A DNA stretch of 64,000 nucleotides, taken from NCBI RefSeq assembly GCF_900091955.1, contig NZ_FMDF01000218.1, positions 62,001-126,000 on the forward strand, given 5' to 3'. Of the stretch, positions 15,600-24,752 are shown in pieces; the stretch's first letter is position 1, and each line of letters starts with the position of its first letter. Source of the stretch: Streptomyces sp. Ncost-T10-10d (GTDB lineage Bacteria > Actinomycetota > Actinomycetes > Streptomycetales > Streptomycetaceae). Under the pieces are notes generated by a model. That model did not search any database. It saw nothing but the letters and a program-made list of their open reading frames with translations, and was not told the DNA's origin. Both the position numbers and the translations under genes were made by a program.

Positions 15600-16232
15600 A
15601 TGGACAATCGTGCGCTTCCCGTAGAGGCCCTGCTCGTTGTGGACGTTCAGAAGGCGGCCGTCTGCGGTGACAGGGCAGTACCCGGGACGGCCCGGCTCCT
15701 GGACCGGACGGCGGACCTGATCGCACGGGCGCGAAGGAGCGGGGCGCTCGTCGTCCACATCCAGAACGACGGGCCGGCCGGAGCGGGCGACGAGCCGCAC
15801 ACGCCCGGTTGGGAACTCCACCATCCTGTCGAGCCCGGCCCCACCGAGGTCGTGATCCGCAAGACCGAGGACAACGGGTTCGACGGGACTTCGCTGGGCG
15901 GTCTCCTGACCGAATCGCAGGTGCAGGCGCTCGCCATCTGCGGTGTGATGTCGGAGATGTGTGTCCAGGCGACGGCCCGCGCAGCCCTGGCGCTGGGATA
16001 TCGGGTCGTCATGCCGCACGACGCCCACGCGACGCAGGACATTCCGGCGGCCCCCGGAATCAGCGACCGCATCCCGGCCGCCACGGTCTCGCGGGTCGCC
16101 GAATGGGCTCTCGGTGACGAGCTCGAAGTCACCGCTCACGCCGCAGACGTCATGTTCACGGCCCAGTCGGTAGCGCGCCCGGGGCGGGGCGCAGACGCAG
16201 CGGCAGCGGCAGCGGCATGCACACCTCAGTAG
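15600..16232 (+). CDS. Isochorismatase-family cysteine hydrolase
   Basis: 210 residues. The catalytic triad positions are visible: Asp in ALLVVDVQKA, Lys in EVVIRKTEDNGFDGTSL, and nucleophile Cys in ICGVMSEMCVQATARAAL, followed by VVMPHDAHAT. This is the nicotinamidase/isochorismatase/amidohydrolase superfamily; substrate is not determined by these motifs. The C-terminal ~25 residues are an Ala/Pro/Arg tail. ATG 15600 starts MDNRALPVEALLVVDVQ, the usual position for the first strand. It is monocistronic, followed by a ~150-base gap. Confidence 0.88.
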   Translation: MDNRALPVEALLVVDVQKAAVCGDRAVPGTARLLDRTADLIARARRSGALVVHIQNDGPAGAGDEPHTPGWELHHPVEPGPTEVVIRKTEDNGFDGTSLGGLLTESQVQALAICGVMSEMCVQATARAALALGYRVVMPHDAHATQDIPAAPGISDRIPAATVSRVAEWALGDELEVTAHAADVMFTAQSVARPGRGADAAAAAAACTPQ

Positions 16233-16386
16233 ATCCAAAATTCAGACGGTAGCAGCAACGATTCGATGGGCAATCGGACTTGACCGAAGCACCGCCCTAC
16301 GCGCGGCCGAGCGCGTGGCGGTGACACCACCGGCGGGGCAGAGCGTGGAGAGTGGGGGCAGCGGTACGGACGACGAAGGAGGACCG

Positions 16387-17025
16387 ATGGTGGGTGTCGT
16401 GGCGAACCAGCGGAACAGGGCGGTGGGACAGGCCGTGGAGGGTCCGGGAGCACGGGACCGACTCCTGTGGGCCGGACGCCAGTTGTTCGCCGCGTACGGG
16501 TACGCGCACACGAGCGTCGAGGCTCTGTGCGAGCAGGCGAAGGTGCCCGTCCACATCTTCCAGCAGGAGTTCGTCTCGCGGGAGGTGCTCCTGATGGCGA
16601 TCTATGACGAGGTGGCGACTTACGGGCTGCGCGCCGCCGAGAACGCGCTGATGGCCGAGGGCATGGAGGACTGCCCGACGGCGGAACGGGTCCGGCTGCT
16701 CTTCGACGCCTATGTGAAGGCGGTCACCGAGGACCCGCGCGCGGCCCGGGTGGCGTTCGTCGAGGTGCTGGGGGTGAGCCGGGAGGTGGACAAGCACCTC
16801 GCGACATGGCGGGCGATGTGGATCGACTTCCTGACCTCCGAGGCCGAGCGTGCCGTGCGACGCGGTGAGGCGGTGGCGAGCGACCACACCGTGACCGTCA
16901 CCGTGCTGAACCACTCGGTGGACGAGCTCATGGCTCATCACGGCCGCCGCCCCAGGCAGGTCGACGCCGAGTGGCTGACCGATGAGCTGACGCGTCTCTC
17001 ACTGGCGATGATCCTGCCGTCCTGA
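16387..17025 (+). CDS. TetR-family transcriptional regulator
   Basis: 212 residues. The HTH is RDRLLWAGRQLFAAYGYAHT SVEALCEQAKVP, with recognition-helix region VHIFQQEFVSREVLLMAIYD in the place of the usual YxxFxxKexLL. The ligand-binding domain follows. ATG 16387 has a very good ribosome site (AAGGAGG, 6 bases upstream); the frame is open farther up but unsupported. No obvious partner gene, so its target is unclear; neighbours are an isochorismatase and an XRE-cupin regulator. Confidence 0.87.
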   Translation: MVGVVANQRNRAVGQAVEGPGARDRLLWAGRQLFAAYGYAHTSVEALCEQAKVPVHIFQQEFVSREVLLMAIYDEVATYGLRAAENALMAEGMEDCPTAERVRLLFDAYVKAVTEDPRAARVAFVEVLGVSREVDKHLATWRAMWIDFLTSEAERAVRRGEAVASDHTVTVTVLNHSVDELMAHHGRRPRQVDAEWLTDELTRLSLAMILPS

Positions 17026-17060
17026 CACACCTCGTTGCCGGTGCGGCAAATAATGGGGGG

Positions 17061-17687
17061 ATGGATGAACAAGACGGAGAGCGCGGAGAGCGTACGGACG
17101 ACGAGATCTCGTCCGTCCTGACAGGCGTCGGGCCGCGGCTGCGCGCACTGCGCCAGGAACGCGGCACGACCCTGGCGCAGCTCAGCGAGACGACCGGGAT
17201 CTCCCTCAGCACCCTCTCGCGCCTGGAATCGGGCGGCCGCAAACCCACGCTCGAACTGTTGCTGCCCCTGGCCAAGGCGTACGGGGTGCAGTTGGACGAA
17301 CTCGTCGGCGCACCCGCCACCGGTGATCCACGCATCCATTTCCGCCCCTTCACCCGGGACGGCATGACCTTCGTGCCGCTCACCCGGCACCTGGGCGGGC
17401 TGCACGCGTACAAGCAGATCCTGCCCGGCGGTCGCGGGGCGACGGGTCCGCTGGAGCAGCGGGTGCACGAGGGGTACGAGTGGGTGTACGTACTGGCGGG
17501 GCGGTTGCGGCTGGTGCTGGGCGAGCACGATCTGGTGCTCACGGCCGGCGAGGTCGCCGAGTTCGACACGCGTACGCCGCATGCGTGGGCCAGTGCCGGG
17601 CCCGATCCGGTCGAATTCCTCAGCCTGTTCGGGCAGCAGGGGGAGCGGATGCATGTGAGGGCCCGGCCCACGGGGTCGGAGCGCTGA
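17061..17687 (+). CDS. XRE-cupin transcriptional regulator
   Basis: 208 residues. The N-terminal HTH is GPRLRALRQERGTTLAQLSE TTGISLSTLSRLESGGRKP. The C-terminal cupin has barrel motifs HEGYEWVYVLAGRLRLVLG and GEVAEFDTRTPHAWASAG. The HTH-cupin fusion is a common class of small-molecule-responsive repressor (PuuR/SutR-like). It starts at ATG 17061, 35 bases after the TetR stop, and may be co-transcribed. It is convergent with the histidine-phosphatase gene. Confidence 0.92.
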   Translation: MDEQDGERGERTDDEISSVLTGVGPRLRALRQERGTTLAQLSETTGISLSTLSRLESGGRKPTLELLLPLAKAYGVQLDELVGAPATGDPRIHFRPFTRDGMTFVPLTRHLGGLHAYKQILPGGRGATGPLEQRVHEGYEWVYVLAGRLRLVLGEHDLVLTAGEVAEFDTRTPHAWASAGPDPVEFLSLFGQQGERMHVRARPTGSER

Positions 17688-17717
17688 CGTGCCGGGAACC
17701 CGGTGACGGGCGGGTTC

Positions 17718-18347
17718 TCAGAGGCGGGGGCCGGGCGGGAAGCCCGTCCAGCGCAGCTCGTCGGGCAGGTGCCGCATGTCGTTGCAGACCAGGACCGACA
17801 CCGGGCGGTCCGGGCTGTAACGGATGACCGTCAGTGACGCATTGCCGTGGTTCAGACCGAGCCAGCGCCATTGCGGTGCGGCCATCGCGTGCCGCACCAG
17901 CCACGCCACCAGGAAGTTGTGGGTGACGACCAGTTCGTGGACGTCCTCGTCGCCCGCCACCGGGCCGGTGTACGCCTCAAGGGCCCGGCGCGCCAACTCC
18001 GGTCCCTGGAGGCGCTCTTCGGCCGTGCACGGTTCGAGGAAGCGGAGGAGGGCGTCGGCGCAGTTCGTCGGCAGTTCGGCCCGGTCCGGGAAGTGCGGGA
18101 CGTAGTCCCCGGCGGTCTCCGCCATCTGGAGGGGAACGTCGCCGAGCTGTTCGCCCATCAGCCGCGCGGTCTCGACGGCCCGGGGCAGCGGGCCGTGATG
18201 CACCGCCGAAATGGGGTGCTCGCGGAGCCGTCGGCCGAGCAGGTACGCCTGGCGGCGGCCGTTCTCCGTCAGCCCGCCGCTGTCCGTCTCCGCCTCCGCC
18301 TCGCCGTGCCGCGCGAGATAGAGATAGCGGGTGGCCATTCCTGTCAT
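17718..18347 (-). CDS. Histidine phosphatase (phosphoglycerate-mutase-like)
   Basis: 209 residues. Catalytic motif YLARHGEAEAE gives the phospho-His (RHG). GPLPRAVETARLMGE supplies the second Arg and VVTHNFLVAWLVRHAM the second catalytic His. This is the branch-1 histidine-phosphatase layout, but the substrate is not defined by the visible residues. ATG 18347 has AAAGGA about 8 bases upstream; an in-frame ATG at 18338 also has a plausible site. It is separated by ~56 bases from the SGNH gene upstream on the same strand. Confidence 0.9.
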   Translation of the reverse strand: MTGMATRYLYLARHGEAEAETDSGGLTENGRRQAYLLGRRLREHPISAVHHGPLPRAVETARLMGEQLGDVPLQMAETAGDYVPHFPDRAELPTNCADALLRFLEPCTAEERLQGPELARRALEAYTGPVAGDEDVHELVVTHNFLVAWLVRHAMAAPQWRWLGLNHGNASLTVIRYSPDRPVSVLVCNDMRHLPDELRWTGFPPGPRL

Positions 18348-18403
18348 GTCCCGGGTCCTTTGGTTTCTGCGCAGCGGCTACGCGTGCCGACTACGGAGGC
18401 CGG

Positions 18404-19090
18404 CTACGGACGGGCCGCGTACGGGCCGCCCAGGCCCCACGCCTGGTGCATCGCGTCGGCGAACGCGGCCGCCAGCTTGTGTTCGCCGGTGGGGCCGGGA
18501 TGCGTTCCGTCGTACGTGTCCTTGTGGATGTCGTACCCCGGCGGGCGGGAGGCCAGCAGGATCGGGGACATCGGGTGGTCGAGGTCGGCGACGGCCTTCG
18601 CCAGGAGATCGTTGAAACGGTCGCACTCGGCGGCGAACGGGGCGTCCGACTCGGCTCGTATGTTCGGTATCACGGGCAGGAGCACCATCTTGACGTGCGG
18701 GTTCGCGGTGCGGGCCGCCGTGATGAACGCCCTTGCGTTCAGGGCGGTCTGACCGCTGTCCGTATAGAACCCGAGGTCTATCAGGCCGAGCGAGACGAGC
18801 AGGACGTCCGTGCGGTGCTCGGTGACCGTGTCGGCGACAGCCGGGGCCATGTGCAGCCAGCCCTCACCCCAGCCGGCCAGATGGGTGCGGGCCTCGGCGG
18901 GAAAGTCCGGTGCGCCGTACTCGTGCGAGACAGGGGTGTTCGTACCGGTGTCGTACAGCTCGCTGCGCGGGCCGACGATCGCGAACGGGGCACCGAAAGC
19001 GGAAGCGAGGTGCTGCCACATCCGGTAGCGCCAGGTGAAGTCGCCGGCGCGGCCGATCGTCATGGAATCGCCGACAAACGTGAAACGCAT
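18404..19090 (-). CDS. SGNH/GDSL hydrolase
   Basis: 228 residues. Block I FVGDSMTIG holds the nucleophile Ser near residue 7; block V DGTHPGPTGEHKLA carries the catalytic Asp/His close to the C-terminus. The region VLLVSLGLIDLGFY corresponds to the block III strand. There is no signal peptide, so a cytoplasmic esterase/lipase is expected. ATG 19090 opens directly on the block I strand; an in-frame ATG at 19111 would add seven acidic residues. It is divergent from the secreted protein gene at 19149, leaving 58 bases for two promoters. Confidence 0.85.
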   Translation of the reverse strand: MRFTFVGDSMTIGRAGDFTWRYRMWQHLASAFGAPFAIVGPRSELYDTGTNTPVSHEYGAPDFPAEARTHLAGWGEGWLHMAPAVADTVTEHRTDVLLVSLGLIDLGFYTDSGQTALNARAFITAARTANPHVKMVLLPVIPNIRAESDAPFAAECDRFNDLLAKAVADLDHPMSPILLASRPPGYDIHKDTYDGTHPGPTGEHKLAAAFADAMHQAWGLGGPYAARP

Positions 19091-19148
19091 GGCGTCATCA
19101 TCGCGGATCATTCATCCGACCTGCGACGTGACGATGGACACTTGTGTC

Positions 19149-20138
19149 ATGCGTTCGTACCTGACTGTGTCCGGAGCCGCCGCGTTCCTCCTCCTCGCCG
19201 GGGCGGCTCCCGCCGTCGCGGCCGGAGACGGAGCCGATCGGAGCTTCACGATCGAGGACCCCCGGATCACCGAGTCCAGCGGCCTCGCCGCCAGCCGCGC
19301 CCACCCCGGCGTCTACTGGACGCACAACGACAGCGACGACGGGCCGTACGTCTACGCCGTCGACTCCCGCACCGGGAAGACCGTCGCGACGATCACCCTG
19401 CGGGGGGTGGGGCAGCCGCGCGACGTGGAGGCCATCTCGCTCGGACCCGACGGCAATCTGTACGTCGGTGACATCGGCGACAACCTGAACGGCAGCTGGG
19501 ACCACGTCTGGATCTACCGCTTCCCGGAGCCGAAGCAGCTGAAGGACGCGACGGTCCGTGCCACACAGTTCGATGTGAAGTACGCGGACGGACCGCGCAA
19601 CGCCGAGGCGCTGATGGTCCACCCCACGACCGGGCGCGTCTACATCGCGTCGAAGAACGAGGACGGCGGCGGACTGTACGAGGGCCCGGCCGAGCTCACC
19701 ACCGGCGCCACCAATGTCTTCCGACGGGTGGGTGAGGTGCCGTGGGTGACGGACGGGGCGTTCTCGCCGGACGGCAAGGAGCTGGTGCTGCGCTCGTACT
19801 TCAGCGCCCGTGGTTACGCCTTCAAGGACGGCAGGCTCGGCACCGACCACGCGGTCCAGGCACCGCTGCAGCGGCAGGCCGAGTCGGTGACCTACACGGC
19901 GGACGGCTCAGCGCTGATGTTCGGCACGGAGGGGGAGCGGAGCGATGTGGTGCGGGTGGACATCACCGGCGGCAGCGGCGGTGGTGTCAGCAAGTCGCCG
20001 TCGAAGGACGGAGGTGGTGCGTCGTCCTTCGACGGTGACGGGAACGGCGAGATGAAGGGCACCACTCTGGTCGGGGTATTGGTGCTCGCCGCCGTGGGCG
20101 CACTCGTCCTCAGGAACCGGCGTCGTCACCGCGGCTGA
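19149..20138 (+). CDS. Secreted, membrane-anchored beta-propeller-like protein
   Basis: 329 residues. A signal peptide (~1-25, LTVSGAAAFLLLAGAAPAVA) is followed by a repetitive beta-rich domain with VYWTHNDSDDGPYVYAVDSR, LGPDGNLYVGDIGDNLNG and FSPDGKELVLRS, which read as propeller blades. A Ser/Gly/Lys/Asp linker then leads to one C-terminal span (LVGVLVLAAVGALVL) and a basic tail. No LPxTG or LAxTG sorting motif is present, so it is a tail-anchored extracellular protein. The HNDSDD and GDIGDN acidic clusters could bind calcium. Function unknown. Confidence 0.82.
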   Translation: MRSYLTVSGAAAFLLLAGAAPAVAAGDGADRSFTIEDPRITESSGLAASRAHPGVYWTHNDSDDGPYVYAVDSRTGKTVATITLRGVGQPRDVEAISLGPDGNLYVGDIGDNLNGSWDHVWIYRFPEPKQLKDATVRATQFDVKYADGPRNAEALMVHPTTGRVYIASKNEDGGGLYEGPAELTTGATNVFRRVGEVPWVTDGAFSPDGKELVLRSYFSARGYAFKDGRLGTDHAVQAPLQRQAESVTYTADGSALMFGTEGERSDVVRVDITGGSGGGVSKSPSKDGGGASSFDGDGNGEMKGTTLVGVLVLAAVGALVLRNRRRHRG

Positions 20139-20179
20139 CCGTCGGCCGGCCTCCACCGGTGCACGGCCCGGGCCCCGCG

Positions 20180-20974
20180 TCACCCCTTGGCGCGCCGCTC
20201 GACGAGCACTTCGAAGCCGTCGATCAGTCGTTGCAGGCCGAACGCGAAGTGGTCGATGTCGTAGCTGAACGCGTCCTCGGAGAGCGCCGCCATCAGCGGA
20301 TAGTCGCCGCTCCTCATGGCCCGCTCCAGATAAGGGCGCTGATCCTCCCAGAAGGCGTCATTGCTCAACCCGGTCTGCTGCACGGCCTCGGTGGCCTGGA
20401 GCCGGGTGCGGGCGATGCCCTCCACGAAGCTGTTGACCGTGATGATCGTCGAGATCAGCTCCGGGTCGGTCAGACCCATGCCCCTGATACCGGCGAGGGC
20501 CCGTTCGAGACCCCGCAGGGCGCTGGGGCCGAGGACCGTACGCGCCTGGTTGATCTTGAGCAGCCAGGGGTGGCGGCTCAGCTGCTCCAGGTAGGTGCGG
20601 GCCATGGCGTCGAGGGCGGCGCGCCAGTCCGCCGGCCCGTCGGCCGGGGCGTCGGCCGGGGCGGCGTCCAGGGGTTCGCCCAGGACGTGGTCGAGCATCA
20701 GGTCGAGCAGCTCGGCCTTGCCGGGGACGTACCGGTAGAGCGACATCGTGCCGGTGCCCAGATCGGCGGAGAGCCGGCGCATCGAGAGGGCGGCCAGGCC
20801 CTCCGAATCGGCGATCGCCACGGCGGTGGTGACGATCCGGCCGAGTGTGAGAGCCGGTTTGGGGCCGCGGCTGGGGCGGTCGCCGGTGCCCCAGAGGAGC
20901 TCCAGGCTGCGCGCGATATCGCCGCTGCCGGCCGTCGTCCCGTCCGCCCCGCCCGCTGAATCGCTCTTCGTCAT
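20180..20974 (-). CDS. TetR-family repressor (TetR_C class)
   Basis: 264 residues. The HTH region IVTTAVAIADSEGLAALSMR RLSADLGTGTMSLYRYVPGK is the TetR/AcrR pattern with the LYRYV recognition helix. The C-terminal domain resembles the tetracycline-repressor C-terminal class (ELLDLMLDHVLGE, WRAALDAMARTYLEQLSRHP). The gene is divergent from a DrrAB-type ABC exporter, and the 44-base palindrome at 21001-21044 lies between. This is the standard layout for drug-inducible derepression of efflux. Confidence 0.93.
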   Translation of the reverse strand: MTKSDSAGGADGTTAGSGDIARSLELLWGTGDRPSRGPKPALTLGRIVTTAVAIADSEGLAALSMRRLSADLGTGTMSLYRYVPGKAELLDLMLDHVLGEPLDAAPADAPADGPADWRAALDAMARTYLEQLSRHPWLLKINQARTVLGPSALRGLERALAGIRGMGLTDPELISTIITVNSFVEGIARTRLQATEAVQQTGLSNDAFWEDQRPYLERAMRSGDYPLMAALSEDAFSYDIDHFAFGLQRLIDGFEVLVERRAKG

Positions 20975-21000
20975 GGGTTCAGCGTAAGCCTCTGGACAAG

Positions 21001-21044
21001 AATTGAGTACGATGTACTCTCATCTGGGTACAGCGTACTCAATT
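21001..21044. promoter_or_regulatory. Long inverted repeat, probable TetR operator
   Basis: AATTGAGTACGATGTAC (21001-21017) and GTACAGCGTACTCAATT (21028-21044) are complementary in 16 of 17 positions around a 10-base spacer. Each half contains its own small palindrome of GAGTAC/GTACTC type. It lies between the TetR gene and the exporter operon, and its centre is well placed to cover both promoters. Confidence 0.72.
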
Positions 21045-21067
21045 CATTGGGTGAAGGGGGTTCCGTC

Positions 21068-22075
21068 ATGGGTGTGAGCGGATATGCCGTACGTGCCGAA
21101 GGGGTCATGAAGCGGTACGGAGGCAAGCGCGGCGGGAAGCGGGGCAGCGAGGAGAGGAGGGCTCTCGACGGATTCGATCTGGCCGTCCGGCCCGGCACCG
21201 TGCATGGGCTGCTCGGACCCAACGGGGCCGGCAAGACCACCGCTGTACGCGCCCTGTCGACGCTGCTGCGGTTCGACGGCGGGCGGGCCGAGGTCGCCGG
21301 GCTGGACGTGGCGCGCGAACCTCGTCGCGTACGCACGAGGATCGGGCTCACCGGGCAGTACGCCGCCGTCGACGAGATCCTGACCGGGCGGCAGAACCTG
21401 GAGATGTTCGGGCGCCTCTTCCGCCTGGGCGGCGCGCACGCCCGGCGACGGGCCGCGGAACTGCTGGAACAGTTCGACCTGCGCGACGCCGCCGACAAGG
21501 GGGTCAAGGGATACAGCGGCGGCATGCGGCGCCGCCTCGACCTGGCGGCATCGGTGATCCTCGCTCCTCAGGTGCTGTTCCTGGACGAGCCGACGACAGG
21601 GCTCGATCCGCGGGGGCGGGGTGAAGTCTGGGGCAGCGTAAGGGCGTTGGTGGCGGACGGTACGACGGTGCTGCTCACCACCCAGTATCTGGAGGAGGCC
21701 GACCGGCTCGCCTCGCGCATCACCGTCATCGACCGGGGCCGGGCCATCGCCGACGACACCCCGGACGGGCTGAAGAACCGGGTGGGGGGCGACCGGATCG
21801 AGGTCGTCGCGGGCGAGACGGCCGACCTGCCCGCAGTCGTCAAGGCCGTGGAACGGGTCGCGGGCACCGGCCCTGTCGTCTCCGACGAGGTGGCCCGCCG
21901 CGTCCACGCCCAGGTCGCCGACCGGGTCGCCGCGCTCACCGAGGTCGCGCGCACCCTCCAGGACGAACGCATCGGGGTCGAGGACATCGGACTGCGCAGA
22001 CCGAGCCTCGACGACGTGTTCCTGAGCCTGACCGGACACCGTACAGAGGCGCTCGAAGAGGAGGTGACGGTGTGA
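21068..22075 (+). CDS. Daunorubicin-resistance-type ABC ATPase (DrrA family)
   Basis: 335 residues. Walker [11 protein letters not shown]-loop [10 protein letters not shown] (with the DrrA-typical TGQ), signature [13 protein letters not shown], Walker [17 protein letters not shown]-loop [12 protein letters not shown] and the C-terminal [12 protein letters not shown] motif of the DrrA family are all present. ATG 21068 has GAAGGGGG 7 bases upstream. A basic insert ([14 protein letters not shown]) near residue 30 is unusual. Its stop overlaps the GTG of the permease (GTGA). It energises export of a lipophilic compound, under TetR control. Confidence 0.95.
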   Translation: MGVSGYAVRAEGVMKRYGGKRGGKRGSEERRALDGFDLAVRPGTVHGLLGPNGAGKTTAVRALSTLLRFDGGRAEVAGLDVAREPRRVRTRIGLTGQYAAVDEILTGRQNLEMFGRLFRLGGAHARRRAAELLEQFDLRDAADKGVKGYSGGMRRRLDLAASVILAPQVLFLDEPTTGLDPRGRGEVWGSVRALVADGTTVLLTTQYLEEADRLASRITVIDRGRAIADDTPDGLKNRVGGDRIEVVAGETADLPAVVKAVERVAGTGPVVSDEVARRVHAQVADRVAALTEVARTLQDERIGVEDIGLRRPSLDDVFLSLTGHRTEALEEEVTV

Positions 22076-22899
22076 CCGCCGTCGAACTGCACACGGCCGG
22101 CCCCGCACGCGGCCGACTTCACTGGGCGCTCGCCGACAGCTGGAACGTCACCCGGCGCAGCCTCACCCACTACCAGCGCCAACCAGCGGCCATCATCTGG
22201 CAGTTGGGATTCCCGATCCTCTCCGTGCTGCTGTACGGGTATGTCTTCGGCAGTGCCATGAAGGTGCCCGGAGGCGGCGACTACCGGGCGTTCCTGATGC
22301 CGGGCATGTTCGCCACGACCATGGCCATGGGCTTCATGAACACTGCGATGGCCATGGTGACCGACGTCGGCAAGGGCGTCGTCGACCGGTTCCGCTCCAT
22401 GCCGATGGCGCCGTCCGCGGTCTCCGCCGGACGCGGCCTCGCCGATCTGCTGGTCGCCGTCGCCGAGCTGACGATCCTCGCGGCGACGGCCCTCGCGATC
22501 GGCTGGCGCGCGGACGGCGGCCCGGCTGCCGCCGTCGGCGCGTTCGGACTGCTTCTGCTGCTCCGGTTCAGCCTGATCTGGGTCGGCGTCTGGCTGGGAC
22601 TCCTGGTCCCGAACGCGGAGTCGGCGGGCGGTCTGTACGCGATCGCGTTCCCGGTCATGATGATCTCCAGCGCCCTGGTCGCACCCTCCCTGATGCCGGG
22701 CTGGCTGGGCACCGTAGCCGCCTGGAACCCGATCTCGTCGACGGTCACGGCAACCCGCGGACTCTTCGGCAACCCGGTGGCGGGCGGCGGCACCTGGGTG
22801 GAGGAACACGCCCTGTTGATGGCGGTGGTGTGGCCGCTGGTACTGACCGCGGTGTTCCTGCCCCTGGCGGTGCGGCGGTTCCGGCGCCTGAGCCGCTGA
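22072..22899 (+). CDS. ABC-2 permease (DrrB family)
   Basis: 275 residues, partner of the preceding ATPase. Six hydrophobic spans are visible ([99 protein letters not shown] and a terminal [19 protein letters not shown]). The FLMPGMF segment and the [15 protein letters not shown] loop are DrrB hallmarks. GTG 22072 overlaps the ATPase stop by 4 bases. Confidence 0.94.
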   Translation: MTAVELHTAGPARGRLHWALADSWNVTRRSLTHYQRQPAAIIWQLGFPILSVLLYGYVFGSAMKVPGGGDYRAFLMPGMFATTMAMGFMNTAMAMVTDVGKGVVDRFRSMPMAPSAVSAGRGLADLLVAVAELTILAATALAIGWRADGGPAAAVGAFGLLLLLRFSLIWVGVWLGLLVPNAESAGGLYAIAFPVMMISSALVAPSLMPGWLGTVAAWNPISSTVTATRGLFGNPVAGGGTWVEEHALLMAVVWPLVLTAVFLPLAVRRFRRLSR

Positions 22900-22941
22900 A
22901 CCGGGGGCGGGACGGCGCGGCGCGCGTAGGGTCGGGCACCT

Positions 22942-23469
22942 ATGACGAACCATCGGCCCGAGGCCTTTTCCACCGAGCGGCTCGACGCACTGCCGCTGCG
23001 CGCCGCGCACGCCGAGGAGATGGCGACGGTCCTCGCCGACCCGGCCCTGCACACCTGCGCGGGCGGCGCCCCGGAGGACCTGGACGCTCTCCGGGCCCGC
23101 TACACCCGCTGGGAGTCCGGTTCCCCCGGCCCTGCCGAACACTGGTGGAACTGGGTACTCCGGGTCCGCGCCGACAGCTGCCTGGCAGGCTGGATCCAGG
23201 CCACGGTGACGGGCCCGCAGGCCGAGATCGCCTGGGTCATCGGTACCGAGCGGCAGGGCCTGGGCTATGCCAAGGAGGCGGCGACGGGCCTGGTGACGCA
23301 CCTGCTGGACGGGGGCACGATCCGTACGGTCGTCGCGCACATCCACCCCGACCACACCGCATCCGCCGCGGTGGCCGCGGCTGCGGGACTCGTGCCCACC
23401 GACGAGTGGGAGGACGGGGAGCGGCGGTGGCGCCGCGCGGACGTCACTTCCGGTGCTGCCCGGCCTTGA
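22942..23469 (+). CDS. GNAT-family N-acetyltransferase
   Basis: 175 residues. The core is AEIAWVIGTERQGLGYAKEA (acetyl-CoA loop QGLGYA, a RimJ/RimL-type R/QxxGxA) followed by VVAHIHPDHTASAAVAAAAG. N-terminal STERLDALPLRAAHAEEM fits the RimJ/RimL subgroup, which acetylates N-termini or small molecules; the acceptor is unknown. The 3' end overlaps the convergent Uma2 gene by 26 bases, with no terminator between. Confidence 0.85.
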   Translation: MTNHRPEAFSTERLDALPLRAAHAEEMATVLADPALHTCAGGAPEDLDALRARYTRWESGSPGPAEHWWNWVLRVRADSCLAGWIQATVTGPQAEIAWVIGTERQGLGYAKEAATGLVTHLLDGGTIRTVVAHIHPDHTASAAVAAAAGLVPTDEWEDGERRWRRADVTSGAARP

Positions 23470-24055
23470 GCAGGTCCGCGACATCGAGAGTGACCTCGGC
23501 GCCGATGGACGCAGGGAGCGTGACCTGCTGGCCCGGGGCGTACACCTGGTGGCTGTCGTACCCGTCGGCGAGGGGCTCGGTCAGGACGTGGACCCGGCCG
23601 TGCTTGCGGTCGACGATCACATAGACCGGGATCTTGGCCTCGGCGTACGCGGTGACCTTGGCGCGCAGATCGTTGTTGTAATTGCTCGACGTGACTTCCA
23701 CGACGAGACGGAAGACCGCAGGGTCGTAGCAGTTGTTCTCCAGCATATGGTCGTCGAAGTCGGCGTCGACGAGGGACAGGTCGGGGATCACGTAGTCCTC
23801 GGGCCCGCCAGGCAGCCACAGGCCGATCCCCTGGAGGACCTCCGTCTCGCCGTCATCGAGCCCTGCCGCGATGAACGGCCGCATGAGCTTGGTCAGCGCA
23901 CGGGCATGGGGGCCATCCGGGGGTGGGGCCACGGTGATAACGCCTCCGATGATCTCGACGCGGTAACCCGGATGCTGCTCCATGAGCCTGTTGGCCACGT
24001 CGAGCTGCGATTCCGGCTCACCGTCACAGGGGTGCTCGACTGCTGCTGCAGACAT
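23444..24055 (-). CDS. Uma2-family (DUF820) PD-(D/E)XK-like protein
   Basis: 203 residues. Uma2 proteins are restriction-endonuclease-fold proteins abundant in actinobacteria, of mostly unknown role. Visible motifs are YRVEIIGGVITVAPPPDGPH, DYVIPDLSLVDADF (PD), LVVEVTSSNYNNDLRAKVTA (EVxS...D..K) and PVYVIVDRKHGRVHVLTEP, which together make a complete PD-ExK core. ATG 24055 has AGGAGG 7 bases upstream; longer in-frame starts are not supported. Tail-to-tail 26-base overlap with the GNAT gene. Confidence 0.88.
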   Translation of the reverse strand: MSAAAVEHPCDGEPESQLDVANRLMEQHPGYRVEIIGGVITVAPPPDGPHARALTKLMRPFIAAGLDDGETEVLQGIGLWLPGGPEDYVIPDLSLVDADFDDHMLENNCYDPAVFRLVVEVTSSNYNNDLRAKVTAYAEAKIPVYVIVDRKHGRVHVLTEPLADGYDSHQVYAPGQQVTLPASIGAEVTLDVADLLKAGQHRK

Positions 24056-24164
24056 TGCGGGCCTCCTGGTGGGTGGTGTCGAGAGCATCATCGTAGGACG
24101 GTGTGCCTCCACGTGTCCCGTTGGTGATCGTCCACTCGGCCGAGTGAACGAGGCGTGCCAGGCC

Positions 24165-24668
24165 CTATGCGGATGCGCTCTGCGGGTGCGTGCCCGTCGC
24201 CCCGTCGATCAGCTCGCGGACGATGTCCATGTGCCCGGCGTGTCGTACGACGTCCTCCAGCATGTGGATGAGCACCCAGCGCATCGACACCTTCCGCCCG
24301 TCCCACGCCGTACCGATCGCGTCGAGGGGGATCTCCTCTATCGCCCGGTCGGCGGCGGTGCGGGCGCGGGCGTAGAACGCCAGGATGTCGGCGGTCGTCT
24401 CGTCCGGGGCGACCGTCATGTCCTGCGTGTACGCGTCGAACCAGAGCTTCTCCGTCTCGCGGCCGAACGGCGTGCAGAACCAGCCGTACTCGACCGTCGC
24501 CAGATGCTTGACCAGGCCCAGCAGATTCGTGCCCGTCGGGGTCATCGGGCGGCGCAGCTGCTCGTCGTCGAGGCCGTCGAGTTTCCACAGCACCGCGTCG
24601 CGGTGCCGGTCGAGGGCGATGTGCAGGGACTCCTTCTCGCCGCCGGTGCACGGCACGGTCTTCGTCAT
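24165..24668 (-). CDS. DinB-family (DUF664) protein
   Basis: 167 residues. Four-helix-bundle DinB features are seen: LHIALDRHRDAVLWKLDGLD, RRPMTPTGTNLLGLVKHLAT VEYGWF (first metal His), and VLIHMLEDVVRHAGHMDIVR (second and third metal His), then RELIDG. This subgroup is usually a metal-binding thiol-dependent enzyme of unknown substrate. ATG 24668 is the conserved start (MTKTVPCTGGEKESL). The divergent DUF4259 gene starts 84 bases away. Confidence 0.9.
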   Translation of the reverse strand: MTKTVPCTGGEKESLHIALDRHRDAVLWKLDGLDDEQLRRPMTPTGTNLLGLVKHLATVEYGWFCTPFGRETEKLWFDAYTQDMTVAPDETTADILAFYARARTAADRAIEEIPLDAIGTAWDGRKVSMRWVLIHMLEDVVRHAGHMDIVRELIDGATGTHPQSASA

Positions 24669-24752
24669 GCGAGGACCGTAACAACGGGCACTGACAGGCC
24701 CGTTGTCAGTGGTGGTTGCGAGGATGGCCGGACCATCGAAGAAGGGGGCGCC

